A stretch of DNA of 64,000 nt from Fratercula arctica (Eukaryota > Chordata > Aves > Charadriiformes > Alcidae). The position numbers were made by a program, and so were the translations under genes. The stretch is taken from assembly GCA_947846985.1 (NCBI GenBank), contig CANTUZ010000002.1:157663389-157727388 (forward strand), read 5' to 3'. Positions within the stretch are counted from its first letter, which is position 1; each line of letters begins with the position of its first letter. Of the stretch, positions 25,944-38,200 are shown piece by piece. The notes under the pieces were generated by a model. It was not told the DNA's origin. It did no database searches and saw only the letters and a list, made by a program, of their open reading frames with translations.

Positions 25944-26596
25944 TATACACAAACAGTATCCCACCTAATGTGTATACCACAACAACATCTGCAATCATTC
26001 AAACACAAGATCTGCCAGCACATTTTCACACCAGCTGCCCCGTGAAGACAGAACCACCACTGTCCATCAGCGACCTGGTGTGGCAACTCCAGGAAAGTCA
26101 TGTTCCAAGTAACTAGAGAGGTTATCGATGTTGATGGTGGTAAGCAATTGCCAATGACATGGGGTACTCTGACTGGATATGACAGCAGATGTGCTCCTCT
26201 ACCACAGACATGCAGCAAAGAGAGGGACCTCTACTCTCTGGATGGCAGTCGTGTCTTGATAAGTCTCCTTGCAGTCTTGTCCCATTTTTATTTGTCCAGA
26301 AAAAAATGATCTACCATAGTTCATGCTTATATCAGTGGTCTCCTGTCTAGGTGTCACACGGTTCACCAGCTAGGTATTTGCATGTTTATCTTGCCGTGAT
26401 GTTACCCATTTGTCATCGATCTCAGGCAAGCAATTCATTTTCTCTGTTAGTTTCAGCCAAGAACCAAAAAGCATCAGGCAAATTCCATTTTATATACCAG
26501 CCACAGTTTACATTTTACTCCATCTTTGGCAGATTTCTAGCATCAAGGGAAGGCCACACATACGCCTCCAAGCTGGTGTACTAAGATGCTTATGAC
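25944..26596. other. Unique DNA
   Basis: Nothing identified. The overlapping open frames (up to 110 codons) that start within the CR1 fragment and continue here have no recognisable content. Confidence 0.5.
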
Positions 26597-26652
26597 CAAA
26601 AATAAAAAGAAAAAAAAGAAATCTCCAGAAAAAAAAAAGAAAAGAAAAGTTT
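26597..26652. repeat. A-rich purine tract (AAAAG)n
   Basis: A and AAAG/AAAAG units over about 55 bases. There is no retrocopy upstream that I can recognise. Confidence 0.8.
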
Positions 26653-29600
26653 AAAAATTCCCAGCAAGCATTTCATGAGACTTTATCACACTTCTGTAAC
26701 AACCAGAAGTTGAGGTTCTTCATAATTTCTTGGATAATTTTTACTCCAAATTATGCTCAGAACTAAATCAGTCCCATCTGGTTTTAGAAGCAAAACAGAT
26801 ATTACACTACTTAGGCCCCATATAAAGTTTTCTATTTTATTCAGTCACGGTCAGTGTTATTAGACACACTACAGACAAAGCCAACTAAGACTAAGCAGCA
26901 TAACTTTTCCAGTGCTACCACCAATCAGCAGAGCTTGAAGGCTCCATCTTTGACCACCCTTAACGCAGATATCCTCCTGCTTCCAACTGAGAACAGTCTG
27001 ACTGAATCAAAGGACTACAGTAAAAACCAGACTAGCAATGAACTAACAGGGGCAGGACTCTCACATGGCTGTACCCTGGCCCAGTGTGCAGTTAGCTTGC
27101 CTTTCCCGACAGAAACTGAAGCTTTGTGAGCCCAAAGCTAACATCCTGCTGAAATCTCTCATCGGGGCGGAGACAGAATTGGTTATCACCCTAGTTGGCT
27201 CAGAATGAGTAATGACTCCACCATTCACCTTGCTCATTGTATTTCTCCTCCCCTGCCCTCTCTTCATCCTCATTTCTTACATCCTAATAAGCTTCTCACA
27301 TACCTACTGTTCCATCATTTGAACTGAGCATGCTTGATGATTTTCCCCTCATGTCTTGCCTGGCCAATCCTTGGATATGAAAATTTCATAAACTTATGAA
27401 ACAACAGCATGGATTCAGTGTGGAGATATTTTTCCTCCTATATGACTATCTGGGGATGTCACAGATGTATTTTGGATGTTTGCAATACTGTTAAATGCAG
27501 TTATTTTCCAGAAAAGACTAATCAGTTCTCTCCTTTAATATGCCATGTTATTTCTTAGGTACTTCCTAGGAAAGTATTGATAGTTTTATGGGAAATTTTT
27601 ATATTATCTAGTTACTTTTAGTAGTATTTTTAAAATAAAAGATAGATATGTTTATCTGAATTAATTGCATGTAACTGCGTTTATAATCATTATGATTAAT
27701 TTCATACTAAAGTACATACCTACTTTATATATAGATACTGGAAAAGGTGAACAGTCATCTCCAATGTAGATATCCACGCTGCAGATGATCCAACCTTAGT
27801 GGGGTGATACGTACCTAATTTTGTTACTTTAATCATATATAACATAAGGACTGATGGTCACTGCCCTGCTTTTATCTTCTAGTTCAGGATGCTAATGTCG
27901 CAGGCAGAAGTTCAGACTGTTCAGTTTGAACGCAAGAGTTGAAAGCAAAAATTCATCCAGGAGCTGTTAGTCTAACGGACTTACTTCTAACCAAGATGTT
28001 AAGGACTATCTGCTTTTTGAGCAGAAATGTTTAAGTGCAGTCTATCTCCAGCTGTTCTCTAACATCTGAGTTCTTCTCTGGCACTATATGGTGCTGCTGT
28101 AAGCAGGTCAGCTCTTGGCTCACAGAATCCATCTCCCTTGCCATGAAGTTTCAGCATACAGAATGGCAGCTCTGAAAATGAAGACAGCTGTGTACAACGA
28201 CTGATGCTCCATGCATGAGGCATAAAGAAAGAATTACAAGGAATTGCATTAGAGAAAATTAAAAAATCAAATCATCCAAATGCTCATACACAGGAGCTGT
28301 ATCCACAACATATTCTCTGACTTCTTCACATGAGCTCTGTTGTGTATTTCCTCTCTAACAGGCTTTGGAAATTGCTTGGTATCAGATCTACTTTTCCACA
28401 ATGAAATCAAATGAAATTACCGTACAAAAATGTGGAGATTGGTTAATTCTTGAGCAGGTTTTAAAATACCAACAGGATCTTGTGCAATAAGTGCTGTGGA
28501 ATTTCATGCTCTTTCTCTTATTTTCTAGGTGAATTTCATTTTCCTTCATCCTGTGGAGCTGGATTGTGATTTCTGTTGGGTCTAATAGGAGCTTTTTCAT
28601 AGAAGTACCTCCAGCACCTTTCTTTGTTCAGACCATTTGCTTTGTTAGGCAGCTGGGTTTACTTTTCTTTCTTTACTTCCCCTTTTTTAATTAATGCAAA
28701 GCCCACTGCAACAAGAAAAGAAAATTGATCCGGTTTCCCTTTCTAGCTGACACAGATCTAAAAGATTCATTCCTTCCCACCTTCTCCTCCCTACTATGTT
28801 TTATTCACAATTTTACCAGTTCTCATTCCTTAATAGGCCCAGCTCTGTGTGTTTCTATTTGATCATGATGTGATGAGACCCACAAAATCCAGTATCCGTT
28901 TCCTCTTGCTTCATCATCATCATCCTTCATCAGCTGCTACGTCTCATACCACAGTTCTGCTACCACCGTTCTTTTCTTTCCTTTCCATTTTTCCTTTGTA
29001 CTACCTAATGTGTTGATTTGGACCCGCGGAGTGGTAACGGTGAGACTGCTAGGCTGCTGAATGACTCGTAACTATGGCTGATTGACTCAACATTTCCCAG
29101 CTTGCTCCTGCATGGCCTTTCTGTAAATGGAAATGAAATTATTCTTTAATTATGACCAGTTTTTCATGCTAAAAGGCATGAGACACCCTTTCCCTCTCTT
29201 TGCAATAACCGAAACTATGAGCCAGTGTTGAGGTACCAGGGACCTGAGCATACCATGACAGACTTAAACCTAAGAAAAGTTATCGCACAGTACCAATATA
29301 TAGAGCCTGTGGGGAAACATTTTACTTGTAACATTTGTATGGAGGAATAGGGGAATGGGGAAGTAGACAAAGCTCTGAGAAGCTTCACTGCTGCTGGTTT
29401 TTGTGCTGTTTCCTGTACAGTGAGACATTTTTATCGCTTCTTTTTTATGCTTCTTTATTCTTTTTTTTCATGACATGTACTTAACATTTGCAAGCAGAAG
29501 CATTTGCTCCAAAGTGAAAATACCAGTCTGAGGGTTGTACATCACGGTGTGATGAGCAAGGCCAGAGAACTGGACTCAGAGCAGTTGTCATGGCGTGACA

Positions 29601-29949
29601 ACTCATTCACCAGAAGTTGTGAAGCACAATTAGATCAGCAGTCTGGACTACAAGTGATGCAGACAGTATGCAGGGAGATTTGGAAATCCAGCCTGAGAGA
29701 TGGAGCATGTTGAGAGAGAGCTCTATGGAACACCATGGCTCCCATCTCCAGTCACCTCACATTAAGGTTGGATACTATTGATAAAAATACTGGCAGCATC
29801 TTGCTTCCTTGAGACAATATCTCCCAGATTCTGCTGAGTCTCAACAAGCATGCTTAACCTCTTTTCTGTGAAAGGAAAAACATAATTTGGTACACTACCT
29901 TTGAAAGGTGGATGTGTCATCCAAGCACCTGCAAAAATGTAACGATCTA
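26653..29949. other. Unique DNA
   Basis: No recognised gene. A short (CAT)n stretch lies at about 28912-28924. A small CpG cluster around 29024-29038 (ggacccgcggagtggtaacg) is unusual for its surroundings. The AT-rich block at about 27.5-27.85 kb contains many TAAT/ATTA motifs but no clear element. Confidence 0.5.
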
Positions 29950-31985
29950 GCTTTAGACTAGTTAGGAAAGTCCAAGCCCACCTGGAGCTGAATATTGATA
30001 AGGAATGTTGATGGAAGCACGAAGGGCTTCAGCAGTGATGATATGGAAATGTGGAACTGATGGTGAATAGGGCAGAAGAACCAGTGAAAAAGGACACAGA
30101 AAAGGCTGAGGTATTTATTACCTTCTTCATCTAGGTTTATATTGGTAGAGAGCCCTTCAAGAAGCCTGGGCCTCTGAGACCAGAGAATATCTGGAGGAAG
30201 GAAGACCTACCCTCAGTAGAGGAGGACCAGGTTAGGGTGTCTATACCTATGGAAGTCCCTGGGACCTGAGAGGATGCACCCATGAGTACTGAGGGAGCTG
30301 GCCAACTGCATTGCAAGTCCACTTTCAATCATCTTTGAAAGGTCATGGTGATCAGGGGATGTTTCTGAGGACTTGTAAAAAGTACATATCACTCCTATCT
30401 TCAAGAAGGACAATCCAGGGAACTAAAGGCTGGGAAGCCTCACCTCAGTCACAGAATCATAGAATGGTTTGGGTCGGAAGGGACCTTTAAAGGTCATCTA
30501 GTCCAACCACCCTGCAATGAGCAGGGACATCTTCCACTAGATCAGGTTGCTCAGATCCCCGTCCAACCTGACCTTAAATGTTTCCAGGGATGGAGCATCT
30601 ACCACCTCTCTGGGCAACCTGTTACAGTGTTTCACCACCCTCATCATAAAAAATTTCTTCCTTCTATCTAGTCTAAATCTACCTTCTTTTAGTTTAAAAC
30701 CATTACCTCCTGACCTATCACTACAGGTCCTACTAAACCAGTTCTTGGGAAGGTGATGGAGCAAATCCTCCTGGTAACAATATCCAAACATATGAAGGAT
30801 AATGTGATTATGAGTATTCAGTATGAATTTTTGAAGGGGAAATAATGTTTAATCAATCTGATAGCCTTCTATAATGAGATGACAGGTTCAGTGGATGAAG
30901 GGAGAGCAGTGGACGTTTTTTACCTTGACTTTAGCAAAGCTTTCGATGCTGTCTCTTGTAATGTCCTCATAGACAAATGGATGAAGTAAGGACTAGATAA
31001 ATGGACAGCAAGGTGGACTGAAAACTGGCTGAACTGCTGGGTGCAAAGTGCTGTGACCAGTGGCACAAAGTCAAGTTGGAGGCCCAATGCCAGTGAAGTA
31101 CCTTGGGGGTTGATACGGAGGCTGGTACAGTTTAACATCTTCATGATGATGGGACAGAGTGCACCGTCAGCAAGTTTGGAGATGATAAAAAACTGGAAGA
31201 GTGACTGATACTCCAGAAGGTTGTGCTGCCATCAAAGGGATCCAGTCAGGCTGGAGATATGAGCATCTGGGAACCTCATAAAGTTCAACAAAAGGAAACA
31301 TGAAGTCCTGCACCTAGGGAGGAATAACGCCATGCACCAGTACACACTGGGGGCTGACCAGCTGGGAAGTAGCTTTGCAGAGCAAAGCATGCTGCTAGAC
31401 ACCAAACTGCACACAATTCAGCATAATCCAGCAAATTGCACTAGGCAGAGCATTGCCAGCAAGTCAAGGGAGGTGATCCTTAACTTCTGCTCAACCCTGG
31501 TGAGACACAACAGCAGCGCTGTGTCCAGGACTGGACACAGGAGAGACATGGAAATACTGGAGCAAGTCCAGTGAATGGCCGTGAAGATGGTTAAGGGACT
31601 GGAGCACGTGACATATGAGGAAAGGCTGAGAGAGAAGGTTCAGGCAGGATCTTATCTGTGTGTATAAATATGTGATAGCATGGAGAATAGATCAAATCAG
31701 ACTCCTTTCAGTGAGAAGGCAAGAGGCAAAACATACAAACTGGAGTGAAATACAGGAAATCCCATTTAAACATAAGAAAAAAAAAAAAACACCTTTTCAC
31801 TGTGAGGGTGATCAAACACTGGAACAGGTTCCCAGAGAGGCTGTGGAGTCTACAGCCTTGGAGATATTTGAAACACAACTGGACATAGGCCTGAACAGCC
31901 TGTTTTTGCTGACCCTGTTTTGAGAAAGGTAAGGTTGGGCTACACAGTCTTCACAGGTCCTTTCCAACCTCAGTGATTCTGTGGA
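29950..31985 (+). repeat. Old CR1 LINE with RT remnants, split by a nested CR1
   Basis: This is the longest mobile-element remnant in the window, about 1.75 kb once the nested insert at 30451-30738 is removed. From about 29.95 kb the sequence follows CR1 ORF2. It includes a decayed palm-domain motif, DFSKAFDAV, encoded near 30927-30953; in intact elements this helps form the reverse-transcriptase active site. Later it reads 'tgatgggacagagtgcaccg', 'aacctcataaagttcaacaa' and 'gaggaataacgccatgcacc'. It closes with 'cctttccaacctcagtgatt' at about 31.98 kb. Stops and frameshifts are frequent. The 5' part of ORF2 (endonuclease) is missing, as usual for 5'-truncated CR1. A poly-A run at about 31769-31782 lies inside the element. 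The 3' end differs from the ATTCTATGA-type copies, so it belongs to another, older subfamily. Confidence 0.93.
30451..30738 (-). mobile_element. Younger CR1 3' fragment inserted in older CR1
   Basis: It begins with the reverse-complemented CR1 tail (acagaatcatagaatggttt) and continues through 'gggacctttaaaggtcatct', 'ttccagggatggagcatcta' and 'cctctctgggcaacctgtta', ending 5' truncated near 30.738 kb. The host CR1 reads continuously across the junctions: '..cctcacctcagt' on the left and 'tcttgggaaggtgatggag..' on the right. So the insertion is precise and later than the host copy. A 4-bp CAGT occurs on both sides (30446-30449 and 30739-30742), which could be a short target duplication or chance. 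Confidence 0.92.
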
Positions 31986-34436
31986 AGTTATCTCTCCTAC
32001 CCATAACTCAGTACAAAGGTTTTTTTTTCCGGTGTGTGAAGAACTTACAGCTTCCTTAAAAACCTCACAAAACCTTTATCTCTCTACTAAAATAAAGTAA
32101 AAGTCTGACTAACTTCAGGCAGTCTTAAGTAGTTAGTCGGCCTACTGACAGAAGCAAGTATTCAGATGTCTGCTGTTTCCTGGGCAAAGGGTCTGCTACC
32201 TCAGGAAAAAAAGAGAAAAAAAATATACTGACTAATATCCCTTAGTGGAGAAGGCCTTCTTTTAGGCTGTTGTTTTCTGGGCTACAAGACAGTTAAGCTT
32301 TGTTGATTTATTTATTCATGGACTTTGTTGCTCTGTTGCTTTTTTATGGGCCAAATTAGGGCCTGGATAGGAGGTTTTAATTGGAATGGTTGTGACTTTC
32401 AATGTTCTAAGCTGACACGAAGGTGAAAGATTGCCTGCCTGCCTGTCTTCTAGATGGCTTTTTAAAAAAGCCATGTCTTGGGCTGCAGACAAGATAGTTG
32501 GCAAAGAGGACATTGCATGAGAACTTCTCCAAGAACTCCAGAGCAGATGTTCCTGCTCCTTTCTGAGGTTCCTTTCTTATGGTCTATGTAGACACTTTTA
32601 ATTTGTCTTCCTATCAGAGATGTCTGCCAGTCCCCTGCACTCCACTCCTGAACTTGTTGGCCATTTTCACTTAAATTAGAAAGAATGATAGTGCCCCTTT
32701 TTTGGGGAAAAAGCTGAAAGCTCTGAAAATCCAGTTTTACCATCTTCATTAAGCTGCAGGGAAAGCTTTAGACACAACTTCTGGCTTATTACACATAGGA
32801 TAATCTACTTAAGAGATAAAAAGACATAGGAAAAAGACTGTCATCAGTTGTTCTTTATCTGGAACTCCTCCTTTTGTTCCACAGACCAATCATTGGTGCT
32901 CCGAAGCAACTGAAGCTGTGAGAGGGGAGCATCCTCCAGCACCTGGTCTCACTATGATAAGATAAAACTGTTTGAGGAAACACACAAACATGAGCTCTAG
33001 TATTTCAGGAGATGGAGAGGAAGATGGATTAAAAAAGTATGAAACCCATGAAACCAAATTGTTTAGATTCACTGTTTCCTGTCATTAACATGTGTGCTGT
33101 CTACAGTCTACACTCTCAGATCCAGGATCTTGTTTGATTACACCTATCAGCTTAACAACTTTTCTGGGCAGAAGGTGTTCAGGCTATTTCTATAATAATA
33201 ATGACTGTGTAATCCTACTGTATTTAAATTATCTCAGCAGATAAATTATTTGCAGCAGAGTAAATTGACTATTTTATTTACTATGTGAGGATGTATGTGT
33301 TTCCAAAAGTAACTACAAAAGGTCTATGAGATTTTATTGCACTGCACCTGACCACAGGTTCATCCAGCTCCGTGTATCATCTTCTGATTTGATGCATGAA
33401 ACTAAAGGAAACAGAAACAAGGTAATCTGAAATGAAAAAGACTCATCTTCTGTGCACAGAAAATAATGCTACATCTGATTTAAAAACCAGAATCGTTAGC
33501 AAGGAGCTGCAGCTTGAAAGTATGTGTAGAAAGGAAGAGACTGCAATTAGATGGAGAGGGAAAACAGTGACAAAAATAAATAAAAAGGCACAAACAATTT
33601 TTTTAATGCTTTCAGCTGATTAATATAACAACCTGGAAATGATCAGTATGATGTTTGGACCATTAACAAAACTCGTAATTCCAGTTCTGTAATGTTAAAC
33701 ATAGTGCCAAGGAAGATGATTTTATGCCAAACTTTCTATAACACCTGGTGTTAGGAAAATATGCTTTCTATTTTTCTTCTCTTTTATTAAAAGAAGACAT
33801 TGCAGGTCTCTTTCTCCTGAAGTATGCCATCCTTTCAGCTCTGCATTCTTATTCCCTCTCTTTATGAAGAAATGCACAGTATATGTACTCAAATGCTGTC
33901 ACTAATCATGCACTTCCTCTAAACCAGCAAGAAGATGACCTCAAGGTGACTCTCATTTCACTGGCTATGAAAGCCACTTCACTTGTGTCAGGATGTATGA
34001 CCTTGAGTCCTACTGAGGCGTAAGTACTCACTCAAAATTAGTTTTGTTGGGTTTAACTCATTTCACTGGACAAGGGCATGTGACACTCATATAAAACAGG
34101 TCCCAATCAAACCGGCCTGAATTCAGCACTCAGAAACGTGAAAGTTCAAACACCCACCCTCTTCATTTATTCATGTGTCTATATCATTCTGAGCTGAGCC
34201 AGAACCAAAAATAGAGCTGTTAAGATACTAATTATTATTAGTATCCTATTTTTATATAGTCATTTCAGTAGCAGATCTCCAAACACTACCTAAAGTAGTT
34301 CAGATCTACCAGGACCTCGTCTAGATGCAGAAAAGCACGTTTGTGGGCAGGAAAAGATCACACAGTTACAGAATCCTGTGCAAGTCACTATTTTCTAGCC
34401 AGAGCTCTGTATTATATTACTAAACTATAACACAAC
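31986..34436. other. Unique AT-rich DNA
   Basis: No gene or interspersed repeat recognised. It holds a (GCCT)n run at about 32432-32447 and a perfect AT-rich inverted repeat at 34224-34245. Confidence 0.55.
34224..34245. other. Perfect inverted repeat (9-bp arms)
   Basis: The arms gatactaat (34224-34232) and attagtatc (34237-34245) flank tatt. It contains TAAT/ATTA homeodomain-type cores on both strands. Confidence 0.7.
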
Positions 34437-34740
34437 TGTGGTGGGTTCACCTTGGCCAGCTGCCCACCCGGCCACTCTTTCACTCCCTCTCCTCAACAGG
34501 GAGGAAATAGGATGGACGAGGTCGTGGGTCAAGATCAGGACAGGGACATCCCTCAGCAATTACCGTCATGAGCAGAACAGGCTCAACTTGGGGAAAATGA
34601 ATTTATGCTATCACAAATTAAAATGTTTTGATAGGGAGAAACAAAGATAAATATTAAAAAAGCCTTGTCCTCATCCCTTTTTTCCTGTTCTCATCTTCCC
34701 CCCTCCCCTCCCAGCCCCTCTCCACACCCCGAGGGGCGCA

Positions 34741-34762
34741 GGGCTGGGGCTGGGGGTGTGGG
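34741..34762 (+). other. G-quadruplex motif inside the LTR
   Basis: G-runs of 3, 4, 5 and 3 are separated by ct, ct and tgt. This satisfies G3+N1-7 on the plus strand. Confidence 0.75.
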
Positions 34763-34812
34763 TCCGTCCATGGCAGCCCCTCTGGGCCGCTCCTCCCTCC
34801 TCACCCCTCTCC

Positions 34813-35020
34813 CTGCTCCAGCGCGGGCCCTGCCCCGGGCTGCAGTCCTTCAGGGACAACCTGCTCCCGCCGGGGCTCTCCACGGCCGCAGCTCCTGCAG
34901 GAAAGATCCCCCCCGCTGCGGCCTGGGGCCCTCCCCGGGCTGCAGGGGGGGTCTCTGCTCCAGCGGGGTCTCTCCAGGGCTGCAGGGGATCCCTGCTCCG
35001 GGCCTGCAGCACCTCCTGCC
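34813..35020. repeat. Degenerate internal tandem repeat of the LTR
   Basis: Five diverged units start near 34813, 34861, 34913, 34955 and 34993, giving spacings of 48, 52, 42 and 38 bp. Each begins like ctgctccagcgcgggnc and most continue to a 'ctccccgggctgcag'-like segment. Unit length shrinks to the right through small deletions. Confidence 0.75.
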
Positions 35021-35280
35021 CTGCTCCTCCTCCGCCCTGGGGCTCCCTCTGCTGCTGCTCCCTCCTTGCCTTCCTCCTCCTCTGCCTGGGCCGCCTTCGG
35101 CCCTTTCGCAAACCTCTTTTCCCCCCGGCGCCCCCAGCTTGGCTGAGGGGCTCAGCTGTGTCCTGCGCTGGGGCCCTTGGAGCCGGCTGGGACCGGCTGG
35201 GACCGGCTGTGTCCGGCACGGGGCAGCCCCAGCCGCTCCACACAGAGGTGTCCGGCACTTGGGCACGGGCACCTCGTACA

Positions 35281-38200
35281 GCAATTTATGTCAAAATTCT
35301 TTAATAATATCTCTTTAAACCACAAGAGTTTATCTGTTTAAAAATATATATATTTCAAATGAGACTATATGTGGAATAGCACTGCAATTTGTGTCTGTGC
35401 ACTCAGCCAGTCACCGTGTTTTGACTGAGGAAGTCCTGAGGGGTGAACTCTGACTTTTTCAGGGCCAGATTCAGGTTTCCAAGCACAGGTTTTCCCTACT
35501 CCAAAAACACAGTTAAAATAAAGGCTGATGTTGTAACCTCTTATTAGCGTAACAGCAGCCTTGGCATTCTGGATTTCACTTGTTGAGGGAACACCAAAGC
35601 TGCTGGACTGTGGGACCCAGGAAGTTTTGACTTGGCACCCACTTAAAGCCCAACAGCACTCACACAGGCATGAAAAACACAGATGACCAGGACTGAGGTT
35701 CACTAATGGACACACACACTTTTAACTCCCTAGTAAGTAAGTGCAAGCCCTGGGCTCCTTATTTAGCCGTCAGCTGTGTGCTTGAATCTTTCCAGGTGCT
35801 GGCTGTATAGTCCAGCTTGATGTTCATATGTGAACCACATAGAGAGCGAGGTCACACAGGTAGTGGGGATAGGATTTCATAAGAGGAGACCACAGACTGC
35901 AGTTTCCCATGCCTGTCCATTTTCCCATGCCTGTTCCATCCTGATCCACCTCACTCCCTCCCTTTCTCACATATGGCCCTTCCCCTAAATGACCCCTAAT
36001 AATTGTCATGTATTCGTAAAATTCCCTCAAAGCATTCCATAAGCAGCTTTTTGCAACCTCACAAGCCCCCACAAATAGCCCATAATCAGTTTGCTCTTTC
36101 CTATGGGACATGTGGGATACTTGTTTCCTCCCTCTTTATCAGTTAGAAAAATCTGGTTGAACCTCTAAAGTCTTGAGTCATTTGTTCAACAGCCCCTCAG
36201 CCAGTGACCTGAGAGCCCATGTCTTTGCTGTTGTTTATTATGTCTTGTTTTCCTTAGGGCTTGTATATCTAGGTGTTTAATTTAATATTTTTCCTGCCTC
36301 TTATCCTTGTCTGCTATCTTTGTCTCATGCTGATAGCTGTTAACCAGATGTCCTTACATTCTACATATCCTTGCATCAGTCAGTGCTTGGATTAAAGAGC
36401 CTGAATTAAAAAGAAAAAGACAGCAAGTGTAGAGTAGACCTGAAAGCATGCTAAAGACTTCGGCTCCAGGGGCTCAGCTCAACAGCTGAATCCTGAATTT
36501 CAGTTTACAAGAGGTGCCAAACCTCCTTCCTATGTTTATCAGATATTTATATGCATCACAGGAAAGACCAAGGCTACGTGGAAATGAATGTGCTGTGTAT
36601 TCGTTCTGCAATGAGCTGTATAAAGGTTAGTAAGAGCAAGTCCTGATCTCATGACACTGACAGTGAAATTACACAATGACAAAAAACAGTATTGTTTCTA
36701 TTTTACGGCTAAGGGTCTTGGGCACAGAGACTGAATGACTGATTCTAAATCACACGGGAATTTTATGACAGACTGAGAATTCTACCTTTCTCCCTCAAGT
36801 CTCAACCTAGTCGTTCAGACACATCAAAATATTCACATTTGGATCCTTCCCCATATATAACGGTACCAAGTTAAAAGGTGAAATCAGTGCTCTTCCCAGG
36901 ATACTCCCCGTCTTCCCTTAAGGCTTACCAAGATTTTCTTATTCTTTCAGAATCCAAAAGGGTCTTCAAAATCTTATAGTCACCAATAAATCCTTCACTT
37001 TGTTCCCATAGCAGTGCAGAGCTGACTTAGAGGCACGTTTGTACCAGTGTATGCTCCACTGAGAAGGTCTTACCCAGCTCTAGTTAAAGAAGACAGAGCA
37101 CAAAATGTCAGAGGAAAGAAATAAAGACATATTTTGACTCTGTTTTACCCACATGACGTAAATTAAATTAGCACTGGCATGCTGGCACATTCCTCAGTCA
37201 CCGATGACTCTGTTGTATTGCTGTGACCGTGCTGCTACACGCGGCAATGTCTACACAACCCTTCGCAGGCAGCTACTTGGCTGTGTGTGCGTAGCATGAT
37301 CTCCTCATCCTCACTTCTCTGTCTGTGAAGTCAACAGTCTGTCTGAGGGCAGGCTCCTGTCTGAAAGCCTGCTCACATGCATGGGGTTTTCTCCTCTCCA
37401 GAGGCACCTTCCAGTCCTCGCTTCCAGGCTTACTGTCAAAGGGGACATAACCTAGAGGGCAGCTAAAGGGGGACAGCAGATGTGATCTAGAGGGCAGCTT
37501 CAAAGGCTAGTGAAGATAAACCAATAAATAAATGCTAAGTTATGCTTTGTGGTGTCAGCGACTCTTCTGATCCCTGATCTGCTGGCTGTGATCTCTTCTG
37601 CACTCACCCGACCTTGATCATGGCCGAGTGCTCAGCAGCAGCCACCATGCTCTTCCCACAGAGAAATCCAGGGTTAAGCCCTTCCAAACCTATTCTAAAA
37701 TGCAGAATAATGGATTCTCAGTGTCCTACATTCTCTTTCCCCAAAAGAGCACAACTGGAAAAACTTGATGTAAATTGTATAACGTAATGATCTGTTAATT
37801 TGTCCTTACGTTCAGCTCACAGCAATACAAAAAGCGTGGAAGGAAGCTGAACTTCCACTGGTAAATGAGAGTACCAGAGAGGTCACCACAAATAATTGTG
37901 GTGCAATCTACACAGTCTAGCGGATGATCTTTTTCGGAGATTTCCATCCTGTTGACAATTTCATGTGAACTTTGTGTGAAACGCAAATGTTGCTGTTAAT
38001 CTGCATTTTTGTTTTGTTGCTATTAGCACATTAAAAAAGCGTGTGATGGAACAATATTGCTTTGTTGCTAAGTGACAATTCCTAAATACACATTGGCAAA
38101 CCCAATGCAAGCAGAGCTAACTGATTTGGTTAGAGCTTTTGAAATCCCTGTTTCTTCACAAAAAATCATTTCCTTGTTGAAGAACTGTTGGAAAAGGAAT

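Larger units (their letters stand above)
34437..35280. mobile_element. Solo LTR of an avian endogenous retrovirus-like element
   Basis: An 844-bp block starts with TGTGGTGGGTTCACC and ends GTACA, i.e. with the TG...CA termini of an LTR. Its first part ('ccttggccagctgcccaccc', 'gggacatccctcagcaatta', 'ctcaacttggggaaaatgaa') and its last part ('cttggagccggctggg', 'tgtccggcac') match a GC-rich LTR family I recognise from bird genomes. The family name is not certain to me. The five bases before it (acaac) and after it (gcaat) differ only by two transitions, consistent with a decayed 5-bp target duplication. No gag, pol or env lies on either side, so it is a solo LTR. GC content rises sharply here against AT-rich flanks. 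Its open frames of up to 217 codons (Pro/Leu/Ser/Ala-rich, on both strands) are compositional and not genes. I could not fix the transcriptional strand. Confidence 0.85.

Noticed and set aside
30537..30791. 84-codon minus ORF with a natural-looking C-terminal peptide ([18 protein letters not shown])
   Set aside because: This is CR1 ORF2 C-terminal sequence from the nested insert, not a host gene.
34665..35318. 217-codon plus-strand ORF, with 195-, 182- and 144-codon frames overlapping it on both strands
   Set aside because: All lie in the GC-rich solo LTR. The products are Pro/Leu/Ser/Ala low-complexity, several frames on both strands are open at once, and the block has LTR ends and internal tandem repeats. 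The stop-poor composition explains them.
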